A stretch of DNA of 5,394 bases from Marmoricola sp. (GCA_030151765.1 JASLCW010000473.1:1-5394); one strand, 5' to 3'; positions 1 through 4,588 are shown, numbered from the stretch's first letter. Numbers and translations are program-made. Notes: generated by a model not told the origin, from the letters alone.

Positions 1-627
1 ACCGAGCGCCACTTGCCCCTCGAAGATATCCTGCACGCCTACCAGCAAGCGCTCGAACAGCAGCATCTCCCTAAGCAAGAGTTTGACGAGTATCTCGAAA
101 AGGGGAGCCGGGCACTCGAAGCCTTTCTTACGGCGCGGTACGATAGCTTCACGACCACACAAAAACCCGAGCTCGATTTTGCCGCCGAGCACGTCCAGAT
201 TGGCGACGCCCGCCTGACTGGTAAACTCGACGTTGTCGACATCAATACGACCGACCGAACCATCGTCGTCACTGATTACAAGACAGGTAAACCTGCCCAT
301 ACCTGGAAGGGGAGCGCCGACTACGAAAAAGCCAAGCTCCATCAGTATCGCCAACAGCTCCTTTTCTATAAAATCCTTATCGAACAATCGTCCAGTCTCA
401 GAGGCTACACGGTCGAACGCGGACGCCTGCAATTTGTCGAACCCGACACCACGGGTGCTATCGTATCACTCGAAGCCTCCTTTACCCCCGAGGACGTCGA
501 TCGTTTTACGCGACTCATCGCCAAGATCTGGCATCATATTACCACCCTTGATTTTCCCGACACGTCACACTATCCTGCAACCGCTGCCGGCATTCTCGCC
601 TTTGAGCGCGACCTGCTTGACGAATAG
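1..627 (+). CDS. C-terminal part of a UvrD/AddA-like helicase: RecB-family PD-(D/E)XK nuclease domain (5' truncated by window)
   Basis: The reading frame is open from base 1, so the gene starts upstream; the first in-frame start-like codon (TTG at 13) is not a credible start. The 208 visible residues read as a RecB-family PD-(D/E)XK nuclease domain. The motif GKLDVVD is followed by VVTDYKTGKP, giving the metal-binding Asp and the D-x-K pair (Asp codon 274-276, Lys codon 280-282). A helix with HQYRQQLLFYKIL then matches the QxxxY-type motif of this family. Such domains sit at the C-terminus of UvrD/AddA/AddB-type helicases and cut DNA during double-strand break processing. The helicase motor is not visible, so the fusion is inferred from the frame being open and from family habit. 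No cysteine occurs in the fragment, so the Fe-S cluster of AddB/Cas4 types is absent here. A stand-alone nuclease is the alternative. Confidence 0.82.
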   Translation, partial: TERHLPLEDILHAYQQALEQQHLPKQEFDEYLEKGSRALEAFLTARYDSFTTTQKPELDFAAEHVQIGDARLTGKLDVVDINTTDRTIVVTDYKTGKPAHTWKGSADYEKAKLHQYRQQLLFYKILIEQSSSLRGYTVERGRLQFVEPDTTGAIVSLEASFTPEDVDRFTRLIAKIWHHITTLDFPDTSHYPATAAGILAFERDLLDE

Positions 628-645
628 ATTAAAATACGCTACGAT
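617..645 (+). promoter_or_regulatory. sigma70-like promoter overlapping the nuclease stop codon
   Basis: TTGACG (617-622, 5/6 to the -35 consensus) lies 17 bp before TACGAT (640-645, 4/6 to the -10 consensus). Transcription would begin near 652 and run through the hairpin-rich non-coding stretch towards tRNA-Pro. No start codon with a Shine-Dalgarno follows closely, so an RNA product or a long tRNA leader is the likely target. The spacing and -35 are good; the -10 is mediocre. Confidence 0.5.
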
Positions 646-846
646 ACTAGTTGTGCGTGTGTTGTACACGGCGATACTTGGGAGAATACTAACAAGCAAT
701 ACACGTTCTTTCACGTGTCGCCTGGTATGACACTACGCTCTTTAACAGAGATAGTGTTTAAAGGTCACGCAGGTGTGCGAGTAGTAGCCGGTCAATGAAG
801 TAACTCTTGGCTGGCTATGATGGCCGAGTAGGGCCAACTTGTGTGT
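646..846 (+). other. gene-free stretch with consecutive hairpins; possible ncRNA or tRNA leader
   Basis: I find no credible coding frame. Four hairpins can be drawn. 701-706 pairs with 713-718 (6 bp, 6-nt loop). 730-735 pairs with 752-757, plus an inner 738-741/747-750 stem. TAGCCGG near 785-791 pairs with CTGGCTA at 811-817 (7 bp with one G-U). TGGCC at 821-825 pairs with GGCCA at 832-836. None is followed by a clear U-tract. The stretch lies between a promoter (617-645) and tRNA-Pro, so it may be the leader of the tRNA transcript or a separate small RNA. It does not match the conserved ends of tmRNA, SRP RNA or RNase P RNA that I know. Confidence 0.35.
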
Positions 847-891
847 GGTAGGATAATCGAATAAACGGTTTCGGGTTTCGTTTATCCTACC
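847..891 (+). promoter_or_regulatory. strong hairpin immediately upstream of tRNA-Pro, with an alternative inner fold
   Basis: 847-856 (GGTAGGATAA) pairs perfectly with 882-891 (TTATCCTACC). After one T-T mismatch the stem continues with 858-861/877-880. An alternative, mutually exclusive stem is ATAAACG (861-867) with CGTTTAT (879-885). The outer arm ends 4 nt before the tRNA acceptor stem. No U-tract follows, so it is not an ordinary intrinsic terminator. It may mark the 5' processing site or act as a leader switch; the role is inference. Confidence 0.55.
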
Positions 892-895
892 AAGG

Positions 896-971
896 CGGGG
901 TGTGGCGCAGCTTGGTAGCGCGTCTGTCTATGGGAGACAGGAGGTCGTAGGTTCAAATCCTACCACTCCGA
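896..971 (+). tRNA. tRNA-Pro (probable anticodon TGG) with enlarged anticodon arm
   Basis: The cloverleaf is clear. The acceptor stem is CGGGGTG (896-902) with CACTCCG (964-970), including one G-U. The D-stem is GCGC (905-908/918-921) with loop AGCTTGGTA. The T-arm is GTAGG-TTCAAAT-CCTAC (947-963), and A971 is the discriminator. C1-G72 and A73 fit bacterial tRNA-Pro. The anticodon arm is unusual: 924-928 pairs with 936-940 around loop TATGGGA (929-935), giving a centred TGG at 931-933. T923-G941 then adds a sixth pair, so the arm is 19 nt instead of 17, and the base before the anticodon is A rather than the nearly universal U33. Read as a 5-bp stem (923-927/937-941), the loop is 9 nt. The 3' CCA is not encoded (CGG follows), so it must be added by a nucleotidyltransferase. 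Confidence 0.88.
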
Positions 972-985
972 CGGGGCGCCCCCAT

Positions 986-1013
986 GTTTACCTTCCTTGC
1001 GAGGAGGGTAGAC
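986..1013 (+). repeat. 12-bp hairpin just downstream of tRNA-Pro
   Basis: GTTTACCTTCCT (986-997) pairs with AGGAGGGTAGAC (1002-1013) over 12 bp with two G-U wobbles and a TGCG tetraloop. It starts 15 nt after the tRNA and has no U-tract. It could serve as a 3' processing or termination structure for the tRNA transcript, or as part of the hairpin-flanked GC-rich block that follows. A second small stem (CGGG/CCCG, about 1014-1026) follows directly, and a 10-nt palindrome, GGGGCGCCCC, precedes it at 973-982. Confidence 0.5.
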
Positions 1014-1061
1014 CGGGGCGTGCCCGCCATTGTTCAGTTCATCGATCCGAGAGGAACAATT

Positions 1062-1202
1062 ATGTCCATCACCGATCCGAAAAGCCGGGAGCAGCTCCAG
1101 AAGATCATCGACGATCGCAAGGACGGCAAGCCCGTGTCGCGCAACGACGAGCACGAGCTCCAGCGTGCACGGCAGACCGGCGTCAAGGGACTCCGCTGGT
1201 AA
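1062..1202 (+). CDS. 46-aa GC-rich small protein, function unknown
   Basis: The product is a 46-residue, strongly charged, soluble-looking protein (SITDPKSREQLQKIIDDRKD at its N-terminus, ending GVKGLRW), probably helical in its middle. It has no signal peptide, membrane segment or cysteine. I do not recognise the family. The ATG at 1062 is chosen because AGAGGAA (1050-1056) precedes it at a good distance; the longer frame from 984 has no ribosome binding site and begins against the tRNA end. 40 of 46 codons end in G or C, against 31 of 57 in the gene at 1364. It is flanked by GC-rich hairpins on both sides and lies next to a tRNA, a common landing site for transferred DNA. An RNA function for the block rather than a protein remains possible. 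Confidence 0.6.
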   Translation: MSITDPKSREQLQKIIDDRKDGKPVSRNDEHELQRARQTGVKGLRW

Positions 1203-1215
1203 CACCGCGGAACCG

Positions 1216-1230
1216 AGAGGAAACTCCTCT
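1216..1230 (+). repeat. short hairpin after the 46-aa ORF
   Basis: AGAGGA (1216-1221) pairs with TCCTCT (1225-1230) across a 3-nt loop, 14 nt after the stop codon. It is too small to terminate alone, but it sits just ahead of the larger hairpin at 1235-1270. Confidence 0.35.
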
Positions 1231-1234
1231 TCAT

Positions 1235-1270
1235 GGGCAGCGCGGTAATCAGGGGATGACCGCGCTGCCC
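1235..1270 (+). terminator. 12-bp perfect GC-rich hairpin, possible terminator of the GC-rich block
   Basis: GGGCAGCGCGGT (1235-1246) is perfectly complementary to ACCGCGCTGCCC (1259-1270). Inside, ATC (1248-1250) pairs with GAT (1255-1257) around AGGG. The stem is very stable, but TCCGGGG follows and not a U-tract. This resembles U-less terminators of high-GC bacteria more than the terminator seen at 4636-4666. It is 32 nt after the stop codon of the 46-aa ORF. Confidence 0.5.
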
Positions 1271-1287
1271 TCCGGGGCACGACCACC

Positions 1288-1308
1288 AAAGCACTATCTC
1301 TGTGCTTT
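1288..1308 (+). terminator. 7-bp hairpin, weak terminator candidate at the end of the GC-rich block
   Basis: AAAGCAC (1288-1294) pairs with GTGCTTT (1302-1308) around a 7-nt loop, followed by ACCAATTTTCAT. Base composition changes here from GC-rich to the AT-richer background. The T-run is short and delayed, so function as a terminator is uncertain. Confidence 0.35.
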
Positions 1309-1363
1309 ACCAATTTTCATATCGCGTATGTGAGTATTGATAAAGTAAAGGAGTACGATCATT

Positions 1364-1537
1364 ATGACCAATCTTGAACACAATTTTCCACCTGCACATC
1401 ACGAAACACCTGATGACGACGAGCTGCCATCTCGTGTACAGATTGGCACAGCCGCGCTCAAGGCCATGTATGCATCCCTCAAACATATCTACGCCGCCCG
1501 CGGCATCACCCCAGATACCGAGCAGCAGGACCAATAA
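1364..1537 (+). CDS. 57-aa hypothetical protein coupled to dus
   Basis: The ATG at 1364 follows AAAGGAG (1347-1353) at 10 nt. The 57-residue product has an acidic N-terminal part with HHETPDDDEL near residues 12-21, a likely amphipathic helix around residues 24-46 (RVQIGTAALKAMYASLKHIY), and a polar tail ending QQDQ. It has no signal peptide or membrane segment, and I do not recognise the family. Its TAA overlaps the ATG of dus (TAATG, 1535-1539), so the two are co-transcribed and probably translationally coupled. That placement suggests a role linked to tRNA modification or simply shared expression. Codon use is ordinary for the window (31 of 57 codons end in G/C), unlike the ORF at 1062. 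No convincing promoter could be assigned between 1309 and 1346. Confidence 0.72.
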   Translation: MTNLEHNFPPAHHETPDDDELPSRVQIGTAALKAMYASLKHIYAARGITPDTEQQDQ

Positions 1538-2475
1538 TGGCCGATTTCTGGCACGACCTTCCACGCCCATTCTTTATCCTTGCTCCAATGGAAGCAGTCA
1601 CTGATGTCGTCTTTCGCCATGTCGTCGCGCAAGCCGCCGCACCCGACGTCTGGTTTACCGAATTTACCAATGCCACCGGCTGGGCACACGCTGGCGACAA
1701 AGCCATCGGTGGACGACTCATCAAAACCGATGACGAGCAGCCGATCGTGGCGCAACTCTGGGGGAGTGACCCCGAGTCAATGATCAAACTCAGCCGACAC
1801 TGTGCCGAACATGGCTATGATGGTATCGACATTAATATGGGCTGCCCTGATAAATCTGCGGTCAAGAGTGGCGGGGGAGCAGGTATGATTAAAACGCCAG
1901 ACGCTGCTGCAGCAATGATTGCCGCGGCCAAAGAAAGCGGGCTACCAGTGAGTGTTAAAACCCGCCTTGGTTATAGCTCACTCGACGAGTGGCGTGACTG
2001 GCTGACACACCTCCTTCAGCAGGACATTGTTAATCTAACGATCCACTTGCGTACTAAAAAAGAAATGAGCAAGGTACCCGCTCATTTTGAACTCATACGC
2101 GACATTAAACAGCTGCGCGACGACATCGCCCCGCAAACACTCCTCACCATCAACGGCGATATTCGCGACCGCGCGCACGGTATTGAACTCGTTGAACAAA
2201 CAGGTGTCGATGGTGTCATGGTCGGACGCGGTATTTTTCATAACCCTTACGCCTTTGAACATACCGCTCAGCCACACAGTCGTCAACAGCTTATCGATCT
2301 TCTCAAAACTCAGCTCGATCTCTACGATCGGTATCACACGCACACTGGCCGTCCCTACGAGACGCTCAAGCGCTTCTTCAAGATCTACATTCGCGAATTC
2401 GAAGGCGCCAGCGAGCTACGGGATGCGCTCATGCACACGCACTCCACAAACGAAGCGCGCCAGCTGTTAGGCTAG
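1537..2475 (+). CDS. dus: tRNA-dihydrouridine synthase (Dus family)
   Basis: The 312-residue product is a flavoenzyme that reduces specific uridines of tRNA to dihydrouridine, using FMN and NAD(P)H in the cytoplasm. Family motifs appear in order. The FMN-binding APMEAVTD is at residues 16-23 and PIVAQLWG at 69-76. The active-site loop NMGCPDKSAVKSGGGAGM (100-117) carries the catalytic Cys103. VKTRLG at 140-145 has Lys141, and IHLRTKKEMSKVPAH at 169-183 has the conserved His170 and Arg172. NGDI is at 206-209 and GVMVGRGIFHNP at 226-237. Length is typical of bacterial Dus. The His-Leu-Arg-Thr version of the usual His-Gly/Ala-Arg-Thr motif is a subfamily trait. Which uridine it modifies, and whether it is DusA-, B- or C-like, cannot be told here. 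The ATG at 1537 overlaps the stop of the 57-aa gene; no separate terminator follows. Confidence 0.95.
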   Translation: MADFWHDLPRPFFILAPMEAVTDVVFRHVVAQAAAPDVWFTEFTNATGWAHAGDKAIGGRLIKTDDEQPIVAQLWGSDPESMIKLSRHCAEHGYDGIDINMGCPDKSAVKSGGGAGMIKTPDAAAAMIAAAKESGLPVSVKTRLGYSSLDEWRDWLTHLLQQDIVNLTIHLRTKKEMSKVPAHFELIRDIKQLRDDIAPQTLLTINGDIRDRAHGIELVEQTGVDGVMVGRGIFHNPYAFEHTAQPHSRQQLIDLLKTQLDLYDRYHTHTGRPYETLKRFFKIYIREFEGASELRDALMHTHSTNEARQLLG

Positions 2476-2506
2476 CGCGCATTCGGCGGGACGTTCTCAG
2501 GCTCAA

Positions 2507-3619
2507 TTACTTGAGATTCAAGTTCTTGATGATATCCTGAAGGCTTGATTGAGCCGATCCAAGACCAGTCAGGTTCTGGCTCAGCTGCGTATAAATCGAT
2601 TGGAATACCGTCGATGCCTGTGAGAAGTTGGTCTGACCCGAAAGGGTAGAAGCCAATCCAATTGCTGAAGCAACAATACCGCTCATCGAGGTAATCAACT
2701 GCTCAACGTTCGCGAGTTGATTCTGCAATGCCTTCGTCTGGTCAGCGTTTGCAGTACTTGCTCCGTCAGTCGCTGACTTCGAAAGGGTTTCCTTGAGCTT
2801 GTCAGCGAGCTGTGTCAATTGATTGACCGTCTCCTGCTGTGAACCAGCTGACGTCACCAACTGTGACTGACCAAGCGTGGTCGCAAACTGGCTGTATGCG
2901 CTATTTACTTGCTCAACCAACTTATTGATTTCGGTCGTCATATCAGCCGAAGAAGCCGCGCTGCCGTTCGTGCCAGTGCCTGCTGAGCCAAGCTTCGTCT
3001 GAAGCTCTTTTACCTTAGACTGCAAATCCTTGATTTGATCAGTCGCCTTAGTGAGCTGTGCCTTCACAGGGGCGGTTTGCTGATCGGTCAATGTCTTAAT
3101 CTGATCAAGACTGTCTTTAGCCGCGTTCGTTAGGTTAAGACGTCGCTGCAATTCAACCTGCATCGAAGCAATCAAACTACTTGGATTATTAATGGCTGCT
3201 TCCAGTTTCTTCTGCAAGTCTTGGACATCAATATTGGCACTTGCACTCGCATTTGGTGCAGTACTTGTACTGGTCGATGGGGCAGTACTCGTGCTTGGCT
3301 GCGTTGTCGCCGTCTGAATCGTTGCATTAATCTGCTGCAATGATGCCATCGTCTGCTGCAAGGTCTGCTGGAGCGTCTGCTTACCACCATCGATGGCAGT
3401 CTGAGGAATTGCCTTCAGCGCATCGAGTGCATTCTTAATGACACTAATCTGCTGCTGCGTATCACCCTGGATATCAAGCAGTTTCTGATTGTTAACTGTC
3501 ACGTTAGCTGATGCAGTGACAGCGTGCACTGGAGCCTGAGCAATCAATGCGACACTGGCAACCACAGCAAAAGCAGTGACTGCGGTTGTTTTTACATTTA
3601 CGAAAGAAGCGTATTTCAT
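2507..3619 (-). CDS. secreted coiled-coil protein, function unknown
   Basis: The 370-residue product begins with a Sec signal peptide: Lys2 and Lys10, a hydrophobic core at about 12-28, and a likely cut after Ala33 in APVHA-VTA. The mature part is Gln/Ala/Ser/Thr-rich and almost wholly helical or linker. Helices lie at about 45-102, followed by a Ser/Thr/Pro/Ala linker (103-128, PSTSTAPSTSTSTAP). A long coiled-coil stretch runs at about 131-210, with heptads in KATDQIKDLQSKVKELQTKL. A Gly/Ser/Ala linker follows (211-227), then two more helical parts (228-283 and 292-370). There is no cysteine, cell-wall sorting motif or second membrane segment. It is probably a surface or periplasm-like structural or adhesive protein, but this is inference. 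The start is 2 nt after the stop of the 91-aa gene, with AGGA of that gene's last codons as Shine-Dalgarno 8 nt before the ATG. Its end faces dus with 31 bp between stops. Confidence 0.82.
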   Translation of the reverse strand: MKYASFVNVKTTAVTAFAVVASVALIAQAPVHAVTASANVTVNNQKLLDIQGDTQQQISVIKNALDALKAIPQTAIDGGKQTLQQTLQQTMASLQQINATIQTATTQPSTSTAPSTSTSTAPNASASANIDVQDLQKKLEAAINNPSSLIASMQVELQRRLNLTNAAKDSLDQIKTLTDQQTAPVKAQLTKATDQIKDLQSKVKELQTKLGSAGTGTNGSAASSADMTTEINKLVEQVNSAYSQFATTLGQSQLVTSAGSQQETVNQLTQLADKLKETLSKSATDGASTANADQTKALQNQLANVEQLITSMSGIVASAIGLASTLSGQTNFSQASTVFQSIYTQLSQNLTGLGSAQSSLQDIIKNLNLK

Positions 3620-3621
3620 GA

Positions 3622-3897
3622 TTATCGTCCTACCTTAATCTGCTTCGATGGGTCATCAAGGGCCGCTTTAGCGTTATTTTGATTGTCCTGGTTCGTCTTG
3701 ATTGACGCGCCAAGCTCATCAGCTTCTTTATTCAAGCGCTGCTGCTCGGTCATCTGAGACGAATCGGCTGATTTATTGTCGCTTGCTTTATTATTTGAGA
3801 GTGCAAACCACGCTCCAACTGCAATCAAGACTGCTGCGATGATCGCAACTGCCGCAATGATAAGCCGTGATTTCGAATCCTTTTTGGTTGAGTCCAT
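3622..3897 (-). CDS. 91-aa single-pass membrane protein with exported helical tail
   Basis: The 91-residue product has a lysine-rich N-terminus (KKDSKSR, 5-11), one membrane helix at about 12-33 (LIIAAVAIIAAVLIAVGAWF), and a polar, charged tail of about 58 residues with a likely helical part (MTEQQRLNKEADELGASIK). The positive-inside rule puts the N-terminus in the cytoplasm and the tail outside. There is no cleavage site or lipobox. It is the first gene of a two-gene operon with the secreted coiled-coil protein, so it may anchor or assist that protein at the membrane. AGAGGA about 4-5 nt before the ATG is a good ribosome binding site. I do not recognise the family. Confidence 0.78.
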   Translation of the reverse strand: MDSTKKDSKSRLIIAAVAIIAAVLIAVGAWFALSNNKASDNKSADSSQMTEQQRLNKEADELGASIKTNQDNQNNAKAALDDPSKQIKVGR

Positions 3898-3939
3898 AGG
3901 TTCCTCTGGTGTTTATGTTATTTGTTACTAGACGACTTT

Positions 3940-3968
3940 ATCATATCGCATATGCTTTTGAAGCGCAA
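3940..3968 (-). promoter_or_regulatory. sigma70-like promoter of the membrane/coiled-coil operon
   Basis: On the minus strand TTGCGC (3968-3963, 4/6) is followed after 17 bp by TATGAT (3945-3940, 5/6). Transcription would begin near 3933, leaving a leader of about 35 nt before the ATG of the 91-aa gene. One TGTTAC half-site lies in that leader and another just upstream of the -35. Confidence 0.6.
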
Positions 3969-4006
3969 GCCTTACACGTAACAAGCTATCACTCTCTGCA
4001 AGAGTA

Positions 4007-4035
4007 TTTACTTTTTATATTGTTTATGGTATAAT
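4007..4035 (+). promoter_or_regulatory. sigma70-like promoter of the GC-rich secreted protein gene
   Basis: TTTACT (4007-4012, 4/6) lies 17 bp before a perfect TATAAT (4030-4035). The start would be near 4042, directly at the left edge of the GTGTTAC inverted repeat. The promoter is AT-rich like the rest of the genome, in contrast to the gene it drives. Confidence 0.7.
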
Positions 4036-4042
4036 AGAAGTA

Positions 4043-4061
4043 GTGTTACACCCCGTAACAC
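4043..4061 (+). promoter_or_regulatory. 19-bp inverted repeat at the transcription start (operator or 5' hairpin)
   Basis: GTGTTAC (4043-4049) and GTAACAC (4055-4061) are perfect inverted repeats around ACCCC. Lying within about 20 bp after the predicted start, the element could block RNA polymerase when bound by a repressor, or fold as a 7-bp hairpin that protects the 5' end of the mRNA. Confidence 0.5.
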
Positions 4062-4067
4062 ACTAAC

Positions 4068-4080
4068 CTCTCGAGGAGAG
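4068..4080 (+). promoter_or_regulatory. Shine-Dalgarno of the secreted protein gene inside a small hairpin
   Basis: The Shine-Dalgarno GAGGAGA (4073-4079) is 8 nt before the ATG at 4087 but only 2 nt before the ATG at 4081, which decides the start in favour of 4087. CTCTC (4068-4072) can pair with GAGAG (4076-4080), partly hiding the site. The stem has only 5 bp, so occlusion would be mild. Confidence 0.4.
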
Positions 4081-4086
4081 ATGTAC

Positions 4087-4563
4087 ATGATCATTGCGCG
4101 CGCTACAGCCGTCATCACCCTGTTCATCGCCCTGCTGGGCCTGAACGGAGGGACGGCCGCAGCCGACCCTGCCAATCTGTCCGAACCGGCTATCGCTCAG
4201 TTCAGCCAGGTGCCGAACATCTGCAATCAGCAGTTGAGTGGTGCCGACGGCCCGATCAGTCACAGTGGTGTCGAAATCAGCGGCATCGCTGGCGCCGACT
4301 ACCACATGCACGTCGAGCAGCAGACCGCCTCCGGGTGGGAGCCGCTGGGCCGCGGTCATCTGATGGCCTGGGTCGACGGCACACTCGGTGACCCCGAAGC
4401 ACTGGTCGTACCGTTCGGCGCCCAATTCCGGATCTTCGTGATTCAGAGCTCCGGCGGCACCATCAGCGGCATCTGGCGCGTGGTCGTCGAAACGGTCGCG
4501 GTGCAGGGCACCTCGCTCGGCGCCAACCTGACGCCGGTCGCATCATCCATCGCCAGCTGCTAA
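4087..4563 (+). CDS. secreted GC-rich protein of unknown function, probably acquired
   Basis: The 158-residue product has an N-terminal signal peptide (hydrophobic ATAVITLFIALLGLN, 6-20) and a likely signal peptidase I site after Ala26 (TAAA-DP). Mature exported proteins starting Asp-Pro after Ala-x-Ala are common in mycolic-acid actinobacteria such as Mycobacterium and Gordonia. The mature part alternates short hydrophobic and Gly-rich polar segments, suggesting a small beta-sandwich. It has just two cysteines, Cys46 and the last residue Cys158, well placed for a disulphide. I do not recognise a family. About 81% of codons end in G/C, well above neighbours, while the promoter is AT-rich. A start at 4081 adds two residues but leaves the ribosome binding site only 2 nt away. 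It is transcribed divergently from the membrane/coiled-coil operon. Transfer from an actinobacterial host is my inference. Confidence 0.8.
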   Translation: MIIARATAVITLFIALLGLNGGTAAADPANLSEPAIAQFSQVPNICNQQLSGADGPISHSGVEISGIAGADYHMHVEQQTASGWEPLGRGHLMAWVDGTLGDPEALVVPFGAQFRIFVIQSSGGTISGIWRVVVETVAVQGTSLGANLTPVASSIASC

Positions 4564-4588
4564 AGCCGGCGCTCCACCCCTCGGGAGC

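Larger units (their letters stand above)
3923..4060. promoter_or_regulatory. cluster of four TGTTAC half-sites in the divergent promoter region
   Basis: TGTTAC occurs on the plus strand at 3923-3928 and 4044-4049, and its complement GTAACA at 3978-3983 and 4055-4060. The pair at 4043-4061 forms a perfect 7-bp inverted repeat, GTGTTAC-N5-GTAACAC. The site at 3972-3983 (TTACACGTAACA) is the same sequence with CCC removed from the centre. The sites bracket both promoters, which suggests one regulator controlling both divergent transcripts. The regulator is not encoded in the window. Confidence 0.45.

Noticed and set aside
233..730. 165-codon plus-strand open frame overlapping the nuclease gene
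   Set aside because: It is out of frame with clear PD-(D/E)XK motifs, has low-complexity Ser/Pro/Thr-rich content, and has no ribosome binding site; a shadow frame.
923..941. Reading the tRNA as tRNA-His with anticodon ATG
   Set aside because: C1-G72 and A73 fit proline; bacterial tRNA-His needs G-1 and C73. ATG appears only if the 9-nt loop is read from T929 as U33.
884..965. The repeated ATCCTACCA as attachment sites of an integrative element
   Set aside because: One copy is upstream of the tRNA, whereas the att copy should lie downstream of the element; I see no integrase, and the repeat is explained by the hairpin arm.
984..1202. 72-codon version of the small GC-rich ORF starting at 984
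   Set aside because: No Shine-Dalgarno, and its start region is taken by a 12-bp hairpin; the ATG at 1062 has AGAGGAA at a good distance.
960..1313. Minus-strand frames opposite the GC-rich block
   Set aside because: Codon-position bias favours the plus-strand ORF at 1062, and no start site with a ribosome binding site was seen.
902..1333. 143-codon plus-strand frame starting inside the tRNA
   Set aside because: It starts in the tRNA acceptor stem and runs through GC-rich hairpins; the open frame results from high GC.
1489..1787. Minus-strand frames opposite dus
   Set aside because: They are antisense to strongly conserved Dus motifs, without start signals.
2035..2343. 102-codon minus-strand frame inside dus
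   Set aside because: It is a complementary shadow of the conserved Dus C-terminal half.
3237..3310. Short imperfect repeats in the coiled-coil gene as a tandem repeat or CRISPR
   Set aside because: They encode the Ser/Thr/Pro/Ala linker (PSTSTAPSTSTSTAP) and have no regular repeat-spacer layout.
4063..4425. 120-codon minus-strand frame opposite the secreted protein
   Set aside because: It overlaps the promoter leader and is a mirror of GC-rich codons; the plus frame has a promoter, ribosome binding site, signal peptide and terminator.
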